Assembly (NCBI GenBank): GCA_015956445.1 | Contig: WIUZ02000023.1 | Coordinates: 310,001 to 374,000, forward strand | Reading direction: 5' to 3' | Length of the DNA stretch: 64,000 bases | DNA from: Thelephora terrestris | Taxonomy: Eukaryota > Basidiomycota > Agaricomycetes > Thelephorales > Thelephoraceae | Shown here: positions 54,174 through 64,000 of the stretch, piece by piece | Layout: each line of letters begins with the position of its first letter | Numbering within the stretch: position 1 is the first letter of the stretch | The notes under the pieces: generated by a model | Database searches by the model: none | Seen by the model: the letters and a program-made list of their open reading frames with translations, nothing else | What the model was told of the DNA's origin: nothing | Translations under genes and position numbers: made by a program

Positions 54174-55428
54174 TTACCAGGATGCAAGCACCTTCTGAGT
54201 CAGTGGAAGAGTTTCCGTGTCTTCGTACTCGACCTCCACCCTCGGACCACGACGCTTCTTCGCCCGTGGTTCAGGTGAGCGAGATCGCGGTCTCTTTTGT
54301 CGCCGTTTTCCTCTTGATGAATCGTCGCTGTCATCTTCATCGTCCTCATCACCCTCCTGAACCATAGATTAGTTCCAGCGTCTGTATGTTTTCGTGCTGG
54401 CACTCACCGCGGCCCCCTCCAAATCGCTTAACCCGTCGTCGGACTCCCCGCTGATGTCACTGACGAACTCCCGCTCGTCCTCAGACTCGTACTCGGCTTC
54501 GTCCAAATCCTCCTCCGACTCGTCGTCCATCAAGTCCAACTCAGCTTCCGCATCTTTGGACTTGGAAGCCTTCTTTTCACGATCCAGAACCGCTTGCCAC
54601 ACGGCTTCGTTCACGTTCAGCGGAGCATCGCCGTATGCTTTGGACATGAGTCGCTCGAGGAGCTCTTTCTCGATGGATTTTTCGATGTGTGCGGCCGACA
54701 GGGCCTTACGCTCACGCACGGCTTCTCTTCTGTCTAGCTTCTTCTTCACGCCGACAAGCTTCGGCCTAGATATGAACGTTCAGCCACCGTGCACGGAACC
54801 AGTTAGAGAGCACACGCACTGTTGCCGTAGTTTCAGCCGCCGCATCTTGATGAGGTATTGGGTGATTTTCGTAACCCGCTGTTTGCACTTGTGAACGGTG
54901 AAATTCGGCCAGTAAATCAGCTCTTTGTCGATCTAAAAAAACGCGCTGGAGGGTTCAACGCTCCCATCTGACCACGGGCGAAAACGAAAACGTGCGGGGG
55001 TGTGCCGCACCTGTTCGAGGGCTTTCGTGTAGTTGTTTGACAGTTTGATTTTTTCCCACATGCGGGCGGGTGTGTGCGCTCGTTCGATGGTCTTGACGTA
55101 CAAGTACATGATGCCTGCGGACCTCTCAAGATCAGTGAACGCTAAAAGTGGCGGCTACACCCCACGGGGGGAGGGAGAGATGACCTTCGTGTTCACGGAC
55201 GGTGGCATATCTGGAGTTTGCCAGTGGGCACGATTGGCGGTTGCAAAGACCAGTGACATTGTATTCGTTCCGGCAAAAGTTTTGTGTGACCGTTCTGAAC
55301 GAGAGAAAAAAAAGAGTGCGATCAGAGCGTTGTAAGTTTTGATGTGTAGGAAGGCGGTTGGCTCACTTGACTTTGTATGAGCAGAATTGCTGGTTTATTA
55401 CAGACCAGATGACGTCGTCGCTTTGCAT
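54174..55428 (-). CDS. MAK16: MAK16, 60S ribosome biogenesis factor
   Basis: Nucleolar protein needed for 66S pre-ribosome maturation. Start at 55428: [20 protein letters not shown], then after an intron [20 protein letters not shown] and [14 protein letters not shown], the conserved Cys-containing N-terminal domain. Next exons: [20 protein letters not shown] and [14 protein letters not shown], then [20 protein letters not shown]-type and IKMRRLKLR segments, and [20 protein letters not shown] plus [20 protein letters not shown]. The tail is acidic with [21 protein letters not shown] last intron (GTGAGT..TTCAG) joins LEGAA to [13 protein letters not shown], followed by a basic nuclear-signal-like region ([12 protein letters not shown]) and stop at 54174. 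Typical length. Confidence 0.95.
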
Positions 55429-56117
55429 CGTCGAGCGGCGGCGGAGAGGGATCTCGAGGAATGGACGGGAGCCGGGGATGCGGAACAGAAAATGTGTGTG
55501 CACGTGACCGTCCCGTCGAGATTGGACGACGGTGAGATCATATGGCCTTGGCTGACTTGGCCAAATCCATCATGCATCATGTACAACGGCTTGCACACCT
55601 CGACGGCCCATCGATATCGATTATATGACTTGATTACTTGTTCGCTGCGAGGCTTTCCGTCCCCTTACGCTTCTTTCCCACTTTCCGCAGCTCGCCGGGT
55701 GTTACGAGATCGACCCAGCCTGTTTTTGTGCCTTGTCTGTTCTGGATCGCATGTCCTAGCGTTGGCCAGGAGGTCTCCTCTGTTCGGCGCCCTCTGGGTG
55801 AACAGCAACTGTTCTAGTCTTGGCGCGGGCTTCTCGGTCTTGATGAATATATTGTTTCTGTCTATTTTGTTTCTCTAGGTTGAATTTGCGTCATGCCGGG
55901 GTGCCGAGCGCTGGGATGCAATTTAAATCGTTTGGCAGAGAACGAATTGGGGAAATGCAACTTGCTGGCTGAAGGTGAAGCGCCGATGACCCTTTTTATC
56001 TCGGACATTTGGCAAACACCCTACTGGATTCTACCGTCACTTCCGGGGACACTTTGAAATTCTATCACACGCTCTTTTACGCTTACGGTCTTCACTCCTT
56101 GTTACTGGAACACATAG
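55429..56117. other. Divergent promoter region MAK16 / membrane-anchored protein
   Basis: About 690 bp between divergent starts. A plus-strand frame (55387-55878) overlaps the MAK16 start and shows no motif; I regard it as chance. Confidence 0.45.
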
Positions 56118-57476
56118 ATGGCCATGGCTGCACTCGCCTCGCCGATGCTCAAGATTGGCCAGGGATTCGGGACTTGGCTCATTCCTATCATCATCTTCGG
56201 CATTCTCGGTTCTCTCTCCGTCCTCTCCTTGGCTGGCTTGGTTTGCGCATACTCCTGTCTGCCACGGAGGGAGAGAATGGATCAGGAGCCAGAGCTGACT
56301 CACGAAATCTACCGCACACCGACGACTCCTTACAGAGACCCTTCTTCCGATAGACCTGTCGACGCCACCATCGGCCGGTTGATCACCCATTCACGCAGTT
56401 TACACGTCGTAAGTCTATCCATCCATACACGTGCAAAACCCTCGAGTTCTCACTTTCATCAGCCTCGTAACCAAACGGTCAGTCCACACCGCCTTCGACC
56501 TCAACTGAGTTCTCCAGAATTGCGCTATACTTCCCAACCTCCCCCATACACGTACCGAAGGGCACCCACATCCACCCCTTACCGAAACCAACGACCGCAC
56601 GGACAAGTATACTTCAACCATATTACGCACCCTGGACGTACATACCCAATCCCTCGGCAACCTCAACAACAACCTCTACCACCTGAGAACGTTTCCATAC
56701 AACCAGAAAGATGTTTTTCTGCTTCTTCACCAAGCTCATACTCCTCGAGTTGTACGTCGATAGGAGGATCGGTATTCGCAGAAGTATTCTTTCCGCCCTC
56801 GACGCCTTCGATATCTAGTCAGGAATCGCTCGCTCCTGTGCAAACACTACATTGCGTCAACTTAACTGAACCTCGGGACTCGGATACGGACTACGATGTC
56901 CGAGTTGCCCTCTCTACACCGCCAAACCACAAAGAGCTCACTGATTTGTCTAACCTCCCTGATCCGTATGGGGCTGAGAAGCTTCCTACTCCCAGACCTG
57001 TAGGTGATCTGAACGGACGTTTCGGACGCGCCAACCGCCGGTTGATCATTGTGGACAACAACCTCATCGGTATGGACTCGCAAATACCGTCTGATCACCC
57101 CGAAGCCCGTGCTCTCGGGCAAGCCGAGGTCACACGACCAGTGGTCAGGAGTACCTCGGAATGGAGGACAGCCGAGCGCACAGCGGCTGTGGTCAGGGTC
57201 GACGAAGAGGAAACGAGAGTGCAGGCCGTGAAACCATCCCAGGTTGGACACGATGAGGCTAGAGGCGCAGTACTCAAGGTGATCTGTCCCGACACGGGCG
57301 ACCTATGGAAAATGCCGGTGATCCCTGGGGAGACGTTGGCTGGGTTTGCTGGTCGAGTCAAGCAGAGGACCGGTGGGGATGTGATGCTCTTCGTGGATGA
57401 TGAGATATTGGCGAGTGAGGAGGACTGGAAAGCTATGAGAGCTGGAGGTAGAATAGTTGCGCACTTGATTCGTTGA
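56118..57476 (+). CDS. Membrane-anchored protein with PB1/ubiquitin-like C-terminus
   Basis: A 452-codon frame. Residues about 18-45 (FGTWLIPIIIFGILGSLSVL then SLAGLVCAY) form one transmembrane helix near the N-terminus. The middle is a long Pro/Ser/Thr/Gln-rich, probably disordered region. The last 70 residues (AVLKVICPDTGDLWKMPVIP, GRVKQRTGGDVMLFVDDEIL, WKAMRAGGRIVAHLIR) look like a PB1 or ubiquitin-like fold, with the typical K near the first strand and an acidic DDE cluster. A GTAAGT..CATCAG segment at about 56409-56465 is a perfect 54-57 bp intron candidate that keeps the frame whether or not it is removed, so two protein forms are possible. I do not recognise the family. Confidence 0.7.
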   Translation: MAMAALASPMLKIGQGFGTWLIPIIIFGILGSLSVLSLAGLVCAYSCLPRRERMDQEPELTHEIYRTPTTPYRDPSSDRPVDATIGRLITHSRSLHVVSLSIHTRAKPSSSHFHQPRNQTVSPHRLRPQLSSPELRYTSQPPPYTYRRAPTSTPYRNQRPHGQVYFNHITHPGRTYPIPRQPQQQPLPPENVSIQPERCFSASSPSSYSSSCTSIGGSVFAEVFFPPSTPSISSQESLAPVQTLHCVNLTEPRDSDTDYDVRVALSTPPNHKELTDLSNLPDPYGAEKLPTPRPVGDLNGRFGRANRRLIIVDNNLIGMDSQIPSDHPEARALGQAEVTRPVVRSTSEWRTAERTAAVVRVDEEETRVQAVKPSQVGHDEARGAVLKVICPDTGDLWKMPVIPGETLAGFAGRVKQRTGGDVMLFVDDEILASEEDWKAMRAGGRIVAHLIR

Positions 57477-57640
57477 CTGGGAGCAATCGAGAGGCCGCGA
57501 TTCCGTTGTAACTTGTTTTTCCTGCACGGTGACCGGGCCGGCCGGGCGTCTTTCTTCTGAAAGCGGCAGGAGTTTCCCGCTCGCGCCTGCTTCGTGTCAC
57601 CGATCTCTTCTTGTGCATTGTGGTTATGCTCGCCAGATAA

Positions 57641-60600
57641 ATGTCTTTCTTCGGCATCGACAATAACGACTTAGAAAATGAAAAACGAAAGTACCTAGAA
57701 GGAACGCTCGACGATGGCTCCGATATTCCTGTCTACACCTGGGGAACTGAACGCTATGATGGTCTGGGAGAGGCCCTCCAAGAGGGTGATGATGATCTTA
57801 ACGACGAGACCTTTGGCGGGGCTGGTCCAATCGGTGCGTTTTTACCTCTTGCGAACTTTAGAGCCCCTCACTGACGCTTCTTTCGTGCAGGCAAGGACTT
57901 TGATTTCTCCCAGCCAGCGTTTTTCACCGACGACGTGCCCACAAAATCATCTGCGCCGGAACCAAGACAGAACGCATTCGGCAGGGATCCGTTGTTGGAA
58001 TCACGACCTCACATAGCCAGTGAGTGGCGCAGCTTCAGGATTCGTTTGTGGTTTTCTAAACTTTTTTTTCCCCCCCTGCTCCTTCCGTAACAGCACGGCC
58101 ATCCCAACCTTCGCTAGACTCACGATGGGACGATCGCTCCGTCACCTCGATGTTACCGCGTGCGAATGGGAACGGACGGTCTGGGACGCCCGGCCAGCAC
58201 CCGCACGTTCAGCAAGTTCAGCAACAGCGGCCCCCGTCTTCATCCGCCAGGTTTCATCCCTTTGGGGCGTCGGAGACCGTACATTACGAATCGCCCCATA
58301 TCTCCCATGGTCTGCCGCAGCAACAGCCTCAGGGATCGTTCAGTGGTCCCCAACCGAGTGTGGCGCGGACTCTGGAGGACGTTGAGGCGGAGATGAGGGC
58401 GTTGGCTCAGCGGAGTAGAGAAACCGTCGCGATGCCTCGGCCTTCCCCTTATCAACAGCAACAGCAGACTCCACAGCAGCAGTTACAGCAGTTGCAACAT
58501 TTGCAGCAGCGTAATACCCCACCTCCGCGGATGCACCCCCATTCCCAGTCCCCTCGTTTCCACCAACGACAGCAACAGGCTCTCCTTCAGCAGCAACAAC
58601 AGCTTCAGCAACAGCTCCAGCAGCAGCAGCAACTGCAACAGCTTAGGGAGCAGCAGCAGCTCCAGGAACTTCAGGAACTTCAGGAATACCAGGAACAGCT
58701 TCAGATGGAAGAGCTTGAGAGGCGGCTTCGCGCTCAACACCTCTACCAGGCCCAGCAGCAGCAACAAGCTCGTACGGCTCTACACCAACGCCAGGCTTCG
58801 GGTGAGCCAACGGCAGCGGAGATTCAGGCTGTGGAGCAACTTTTACGCCGTCGGCAACAACAGCAGTCTCCCGCCCCTTTTGTCAACGACCAACTCGAGG
58901 TCCCGTTCCAGCAGAGCATGCAATACCTTCCTCAGGACATCCGAGTTCAACAGAGGTTGCTCGCGGAGGCTGCCCAACTTGAGCTTTTGCAGCAGCTGAA
59001 AGGAACTCCTAGCCAAATCGACCAGGAGAGTCTCCGGGCCGAGGCTATGAGGAAGATCATGGAAGCCGAGCGTATGGAAGATAAGAGGAGGAGGCGACAG
59101 GCGAAGGTCGCTCACATGGTCAGCCTCGTCTTCGCTTCTTGACTGTCCGGCGATTCAGGTTTTCTTCAGTCCAGGTACAACGATTTGATGACGCAGTCGG
59201 ACAAGGACTTCATCACTCGGATCCAAGTCTCTCAGCTCGTAACTCAGGACCCCTACGCGGACGACTACTACTCCCAAGTGTTCACCTCGAACTTGCGATC
59301 GCTTATGGGGATGAACCCTGGCGAAGAACACATTGTGAAGTTCGGAAAAAGCGGAGGCGTCGGCATGGGTCTTACGCAGAAGGGCAGCGGAAGAAGGGCA
59401 AATGCGTTGCAGAAGATGGAGGCTCAAGTGGCACGCATCGTTCAAAACGCTCGAGTGCGGGAGAAGGAGAAAGCCTGTGAGTGCTCGATTCGAGTTCTGG
59501 GCTTGGGAAATGTCTGCTGATTGCTTCTACTTATCAGCTTTGAACAGCCTGCAAGGCGCTTTGGGAAAGACTTCCGGTCGCAGCTACAAGGCCGCTCCCC
59601 GCCAGCTCCTTCAAGTAGATTCCAGCTCTTCCGTGAATTCAGACCACGCTGCTGGCGGTGCCACGAACGGGGATAGCGCCGGAGCCGACCTTGCGAAGCA
59701 TCTCAACGGGGCTACCGCAGACGTGAGTGATTTGTTCGTCTCGTTGGGAATCTTTCTCACCAGGGCTTTATAAAGTCGAGTGGCGTTGTCAAGAAGGACC
59801 CTCTCACATACAAAGAATCACTCCGGATTCTTGAGCACTTGTATGAGCTCACCATGCACATCGATTCGCACAGACGGACTATTCCTGCTGAGACGGACAC
59901 TGTGATGACTGCCATTTGGTAAGATAATTTGACCATCTTCGGACCAGTTGACTAATCACGTTTTCGGAAGGCAAAACAAGGACGATGAACTCGTGGAGGA
60001 ATTGTGGGACGGTTGGAAGGTTATGGTCACCCTCGAGACTAGGTACTTCAAAACCCTACCCCCGGGTTCCATTGACTGACGCCGCGTCCGCAGCAAACCC
60101 CACCCATTCATTTCACTCCTCGTCCCGCCGAAGGGAAAAAAACTCCTCTCACGAGATGCACACATACTTGGCCAGAAACGGATGCTCACCATGCTCACGC
60201 TGCTCGTCGCTTGCTTTTCTCAACTCGACGTCGTCACCGATGCTACGATCATCTTCGACGTCTCAGAGGCCACGGATACCTTCCTGGGAACAGTGATGCA
60301 GACCATGATGCTCGTCGTCGCTAAGATCACGTTGACACCTATCAGTGGATTATTGGAACTCTTGATGAGGCACAACGACGTCATGAAACTTTGCCATGCA
60401 CGCGTGAGTACCCATCGAGTTTTTGCTTGCGTCTCCGCTGATTAGATCCCACTCCAGCCGCTGGTCGCGCTGCTTACCATTTTCCTGAGCCGAGTTGAGG
60501 ATCTCAAGCAGACCGCAGATCCGGCTGAAGTTCCTTCTCCGGAGGAACTCGATAAATGGTATGTAGTCCCACCCAAGTCCTTGCTAGTCGTGTCCACTAA

Positions 60601-60958
60601 GTTCCCCCCGAACAGGCAACTCGTGTTCAACACCTTGTTCCATATCATTGCGCAACACCTGCTACTCCTCTTCCCTTCGACGCGTGCTGCCGCCATCGCT
60701 GGAGCAACCTTCGTCCCCACGCCTCAACACGACATCGCCGATCAACAAGTCTGGCAACTTCTCGCGGCCATCGCCCTGCACGCCTCTCTGGAACAGCAGC
60801 AGCACCTGGTCACCACGCTGCGTGAGAAGATTCTAGACAACGTTTTGGCGGTGAATAGGGGATGGGCGACCAACGAGGAGGACGCTACGACTAAACTCGC
60901 CAACGTTAATATTTTCTTACATGCCCTGGGTTTAGATAGCTCTCAGGTCGTAGTGTAG
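57641..60958 (+). CDS. PAT1: PAT1, mRNA decapping activator
   Basis: P-body protein that links the Lsm1-7 ring, Dhh1 and Dcp2 to promote decapping of deadenylated mRNA. ATG at 57641 opens MSFFGIDNNDLENEKRKYLE, with the N-terminal acidic FDF-type motif KDFDFSQPAFF in the next exon. A Pro/Gln-rich middle follows, with long glutamine tracts at 58460-58890. Then comes the conserved core: RYNDLMTQSDKDFITRIQVS, DPYADDYYSQVF, and the C-terminal helical repeat domain (RILEHLYELTMHIDSHRRTI; KRMLTMLTLLVACFSQLDVV; LLELLMRHNDVMKLCHAR; QLVFNTLFHIIAQHLLLL). It ends LHALGLDSSQVVV at 60958. About ten exons, all in frame. Length and domain order match fungal PAT1. Confidence 0.95.
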
Positions 60959-61191
60959 CAAGGTCCCCCTCCCCCCAACACTCTGTTTCTCCCCTTTCCC
61001 CGTGCGTTTTGTGACAAATATCCTGTTCAGTTATCTTTCAGTACTAGTCTGAAGCCGTCTGTCGTACCGTCCTACAGCCATTATTATTTATGCGATGCTG
61101 CGGTGACACCCCACGTTTGAGAAAAGAAGGAAACGTTATGAAAACGTTACATCGGTTAAACATTGGAGACATGAAGTCGTGCAAAGCTAGC

Positions 61192-63698
61192 TTATTTCAT
61201 ACGAGACGCACAAAGAATATCTCTAAAATCGGGCCGAATGTGATTTTCGGACGATAGTTCACAGGTAGGGACCAACTCCGATTGCCGCTTTTTGCCCAAA
61301 CGGATGAGACTCTCCAAAGAGGCGGGCTGACCAAAGAGATCGAGAACGGGAAGGTCACCGAACGCAGGCAGCGCTCCCCGTGGGAGATCCAAGAGCCGCG
61401 TGGCACCATCCAACCCCATCAGCGGAACACGAAACATCTCCCTCTTTTGCGCGTAAGATTCCCGTGAGATGTCCTTCACATGCGACCCAGCCTCGAGGTG
61501 ATTGGTCGAAAAGGACACGAAGTTGTCGTAGTTCGGGTACACCATGACGTATCCGCGCAAGTATGCCAGTTCGATGAAGTACTTCTTCCACGATTTCGAC
61601 CACCGGTTCGACCTCGCATCTGGGACTACGACCACGTCGATGTCGAAAACGGCCTCGGAGAAGCGAACGTTGAGGTAGGAGTGGAATTCGCGCCAGTGTT
61701 CTGGGAAGTAGACGGCTCCCCAGCTGCAGGGGATTTGGGACAGGTACGGGGTCGTGTACTCGGCTACGTCGTTGGCTGCGAACGTGGTCCGGGGGTTGAA
61801 GAACGCTCTTCCTTCTTGTCTCGTTTCAATAACCTTCGGTTGATATAAGCTGATTCCAAACATCTGAGCGGAGAAGTTCTGGCTTCCTCCGTACCTATTC
61901 CGTTTCTACGATGTAAATTTCACGTCGGGGCCTCAGGGCAACGAATACGTACCTGTACCGAAGGAGATTCATCTTCACCCAACCATAGAAAAGGGGCGAC
62001 ACCTCCACATCATCTTCAAGGATTAACCCATACGAATGATTCGAGTGTGGGTACCACGATTCCACAACCGCAGGGAGGAGGCCAGCATGGATGACTCTCC
62101 TAGCGATGGATACGCTACCGTGTTCCCAGTTCCAATGGTCAACGAGGTCAAGCGTTTCGTAGTCAGCATCTTGTTCGATGTTGATCCGGACGTTCGGCTT
62201 ATCCCCGAAGTACCGAGCATTCGACAACGATCGCAGGAGCCGCCGTAGGGAACTCGGTCTGTCATTTGTGATGACAGTAATGTCAACCCTAGGAACGTGC
62301 CAGTCTACATCCGTCAGAACGCCTAGGGTGAATCTCAAGAGAGTACAATAAGTGCTCACTTCGTAATTCCCGGATCCCGAGAGAGGTCATCCAATCGCAA
62401 TGAGACAGATCGCTGCGAGGTATCTGAATTACCACTCCCCACGCGTTTGATCGGGGTAGAAACTCCAGAGGAATGCGGTACTCCAGTAGCGTTAAGAATA
62501 TGCCCTTTGAATGGTCGAAGAGCTGACGAAGCGTAAGGTCTTGTAGATCCTGAATGTGGGTTAAAGCGACACCACAACCCTCGCCTGGGGAGTTGATGTA
62601 ATCAGATAGGGATCCATATGCGATAATGTCGACTTCCGTTCCTCTGGATTTGAATTTGCACGCGAGTTGCAACAACGCTGGCAGGTCCCTTCCTTCAGCC
62701 ACCAGGACGACGAGCAGGTCATTAGGTTTAGAAGACTCAGAGGATAGGCACTCCACGTCCCCCGCAACCGTCTCCAAAGCATCCAGATCATGACAATTGT
62801 TTGCGCTTTCCAGCGCTTCGGGTGGAACTACCCCTCCCACTCCCTCGACTTGTGTGAAGTGCGCCCCTAGTTCTTGCCATGATGTCAGTTCAAAGTAGGA
62901 TTGATTTGTTGCCCCAAGACGCGACGGTAGAAGCAACGGAGGTGAAACAAAGCGAGCAGCCAAGAACCCTTGATATTTTGTCTCGCACGATATCTCAGAA
63001 CCACGGAGACCCAGGGGAACAGGTAGCGATGATGGCCCAGATAACATAATCCTTTGAAAGATTGGATCCATCGTGGCGAGAGTGTCTTGAGAGAGAATAA
63101 GGACATCGTTTGAGAGCATAGTCGAAGCCACCCGTAGAGCTGATTCTGCCTCGGACCACTCGTGTCGCCAAATGGTAATGAAGAACTCGATACCGCCAGG
63201 GTTTTGAATGTGAGACAGCGTTTGCCGAAGGCTGTTACGAACGCCACTCGCAATGTCTTCTGGGCAAAGTATGTATACCTCACTAAGGTAGGGAATGGTG
63301 GATAGCCCAGAGAGAGATTCAGATAGATAAGGGAGAGGAGAGGTTGTAACCAGGAGTATTGCTGCGAAGGTTCGGGGGTGAGGGGAGCCGTCGCCGGGGT
63401 CGGGAATTTGTAGATGGGAGTCCCGGCCGGAAGCATACCCTTTCGTGAGTATCGTATACGTTCGCTCTGTGTCATTGGGCATCCTGCTTGACCCGAAATA
63501 CCTCGTCGTTCGACCGATACCGCCATAGATCCAGAGCAAACACAAGGAAACGAGCAAGTATAGTCTGCGCCTGAGACTAAACACCTTCCTCCTGGCCATA
63601 AGCCCCGGTGAGCCGTGTAGATCGAGCGGCCGTCGGAGGGGCGAGCAGTCGGATATGATGGAAGTTCGTGACGAGTTTCTGAATCGGGAAATGTTCAA
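61192..63698 (-). CDS. Type II membrane glycosyltransferase (GT2-like)
   Basis: Start at 63698; a Lys/Arg-rich cytosolic stretch is followed by one anchor helix (LYLLVSLCLLWIYGGIG, about residues 47-63), the topology of Golgi glycosyltransferases. A lumenal region with a first Rossmann-like part ends at SLGIRELRS. A short intron then leads to VDITVITNDRPSSLRRLLRS, INIEQDADYETLDLVDHW and the acidic metal site YGLILEDDVEVSPLFYGW. The last exon has MFGISLYQPKVIETRQEG, IPCSWGAVYFPEHWREFHSY, RWSKSWKKYFIELAYLRGYV and STNHLEAGSHVK. This order is the one I know from a GT2-like family conserved in fungi and plants; the sugar substrate is unknown. Convergent with PAT1, 233 bp apart. Three exons, open frames, stop at 61192. 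Confidence 0.85.
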
Positions 63699-64000
63699 CT
63701 CTCAATGTCAACCGGGAAACTCGATGCCAAAATAGGCAAACACCTCAGATAACGCGTTCTTCAGGTAGAACGAGGTAGATCCGAATACAGTTTATTATGC
63801 AGTGAGTAATTACAGTGATAAATGCACGCGGGGATCTAGAAAATTCGGTCAGCAATTCATCGTCAAAACTTGAATCAAAGAGTTTCAGCCAATAATATAA
63901 TGATTCCGGATAGACTAATATCCTCATAGAAGCTCTCCGTAGAGGGAGTCTTGCTGTCATCAGCTAGGAAGTGACCAAACACCAGCTCACCTTAACGGTT
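63699..64000. other. Right edge, no confident gene
   Basis: Contains the glycosyltransferase upstream region. A 71-codon minus-strand frame (63745-63960) has some coding look (YYWLKLFDSSFDDELLTEF) but no family I know; it may be the tail of a gene beyond the edge. Confidence 0.35.

Noticed and set aside
55387-55878. 163-codon plus-strand frame overlapping the MAK16 start
   Set aside because: Lies antisense to the first MAK16 exon and promoter, no recognisable motif.
1-64000. CRISPR arrays, bacterial operons or rRNA genes
   Set aside because: No repeat-spacer pattern and no rRNA sequence; intron-rich fungal genes throughout.

Overview
The window looks like nuclear DNA of a filamentous basidiomycete, most likely an Agaricomycete. 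The genes are compact and cut by many 50-60 bp GT-AG introns. Single-copy eukaryotic genes (PRP40, TIM44, MAK16, PAT1, tropomyosin, MsrB) sit beside families typical of mushroom-forming fungi: NACHT-WD40 STAND proteins, F-box-like paralogues and seven-helix membrane proteins. I do not assign a genus.

Layout. 1-8.5 kb: a broken remnant of a trypsin-like protein at the left edge, then two paralogous multi-helix membrane protein genes (540-1863 and 5674-7005) on either side of a ZTA1-type quinone oxidoreductase gene (2898-4117), all on the minus strand. 8.5-11.4 kb: PRP40, the U1 snRNP-associated WW/FF splicing factor. 11.4-14.8 kb: a gene-poor, AT-richer stretch holding a 1.3 kb non-autonomous DNA transposon with TA target duplication. 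14.8-35.9 kb: a NACHT-WD40 STAND gene split by a 16.3 kb Ty3/Gypsy LTR retrotransposon (16499-32816, element sense = minus strand). 36-64 kb: ordinary housekeeping genes: NUDIX hydrolase, DUF2408-like protein, tropomyosin, methionine-R-sulfoxide reductase, TIM44, an F-box-like gene and, 6 kb away, its decayed inverted copy, a SnoaL-like protein, an orphan protein with two bHLH-like modules, MAK16, a membrane-anchored protein with a PB1/ubiquitin-like tail, PAT1 and a Golgi-type glycosyltransferase.

The most unusual region is the Gypsy element. Its two 973 bp LTRs look identical along the stretch I compared, so the insertion is very young. Between pol and its 3' LTR it carries two spliced genes in antisense orientation, one with a Cys-rich, probably metal-binding motif and one helical. 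They are separated by a second copy of the polypurine-tract/hairpin module. A 3.3 kb second element with TG..CA ends and a 5 bp target duplication lies inside pol and carries one spliced gene whose layout resembles the second antisense gene. The palindrome TCGCGA occurs about 44 times in the 13 kb of Gypsy sequence (LTRs, gag, pol and antisense genes), roughly tenfold above chance, while I saw none in the nested element and about the chance level in host DNA. The host STAND gene also has older breaks in its WD40 half, so it was probably dead before the Gypsy arrived.

All coordinates of exons were worked out by eye from reading frames, splice sites and family conservation; family names come from memory, not from searches.
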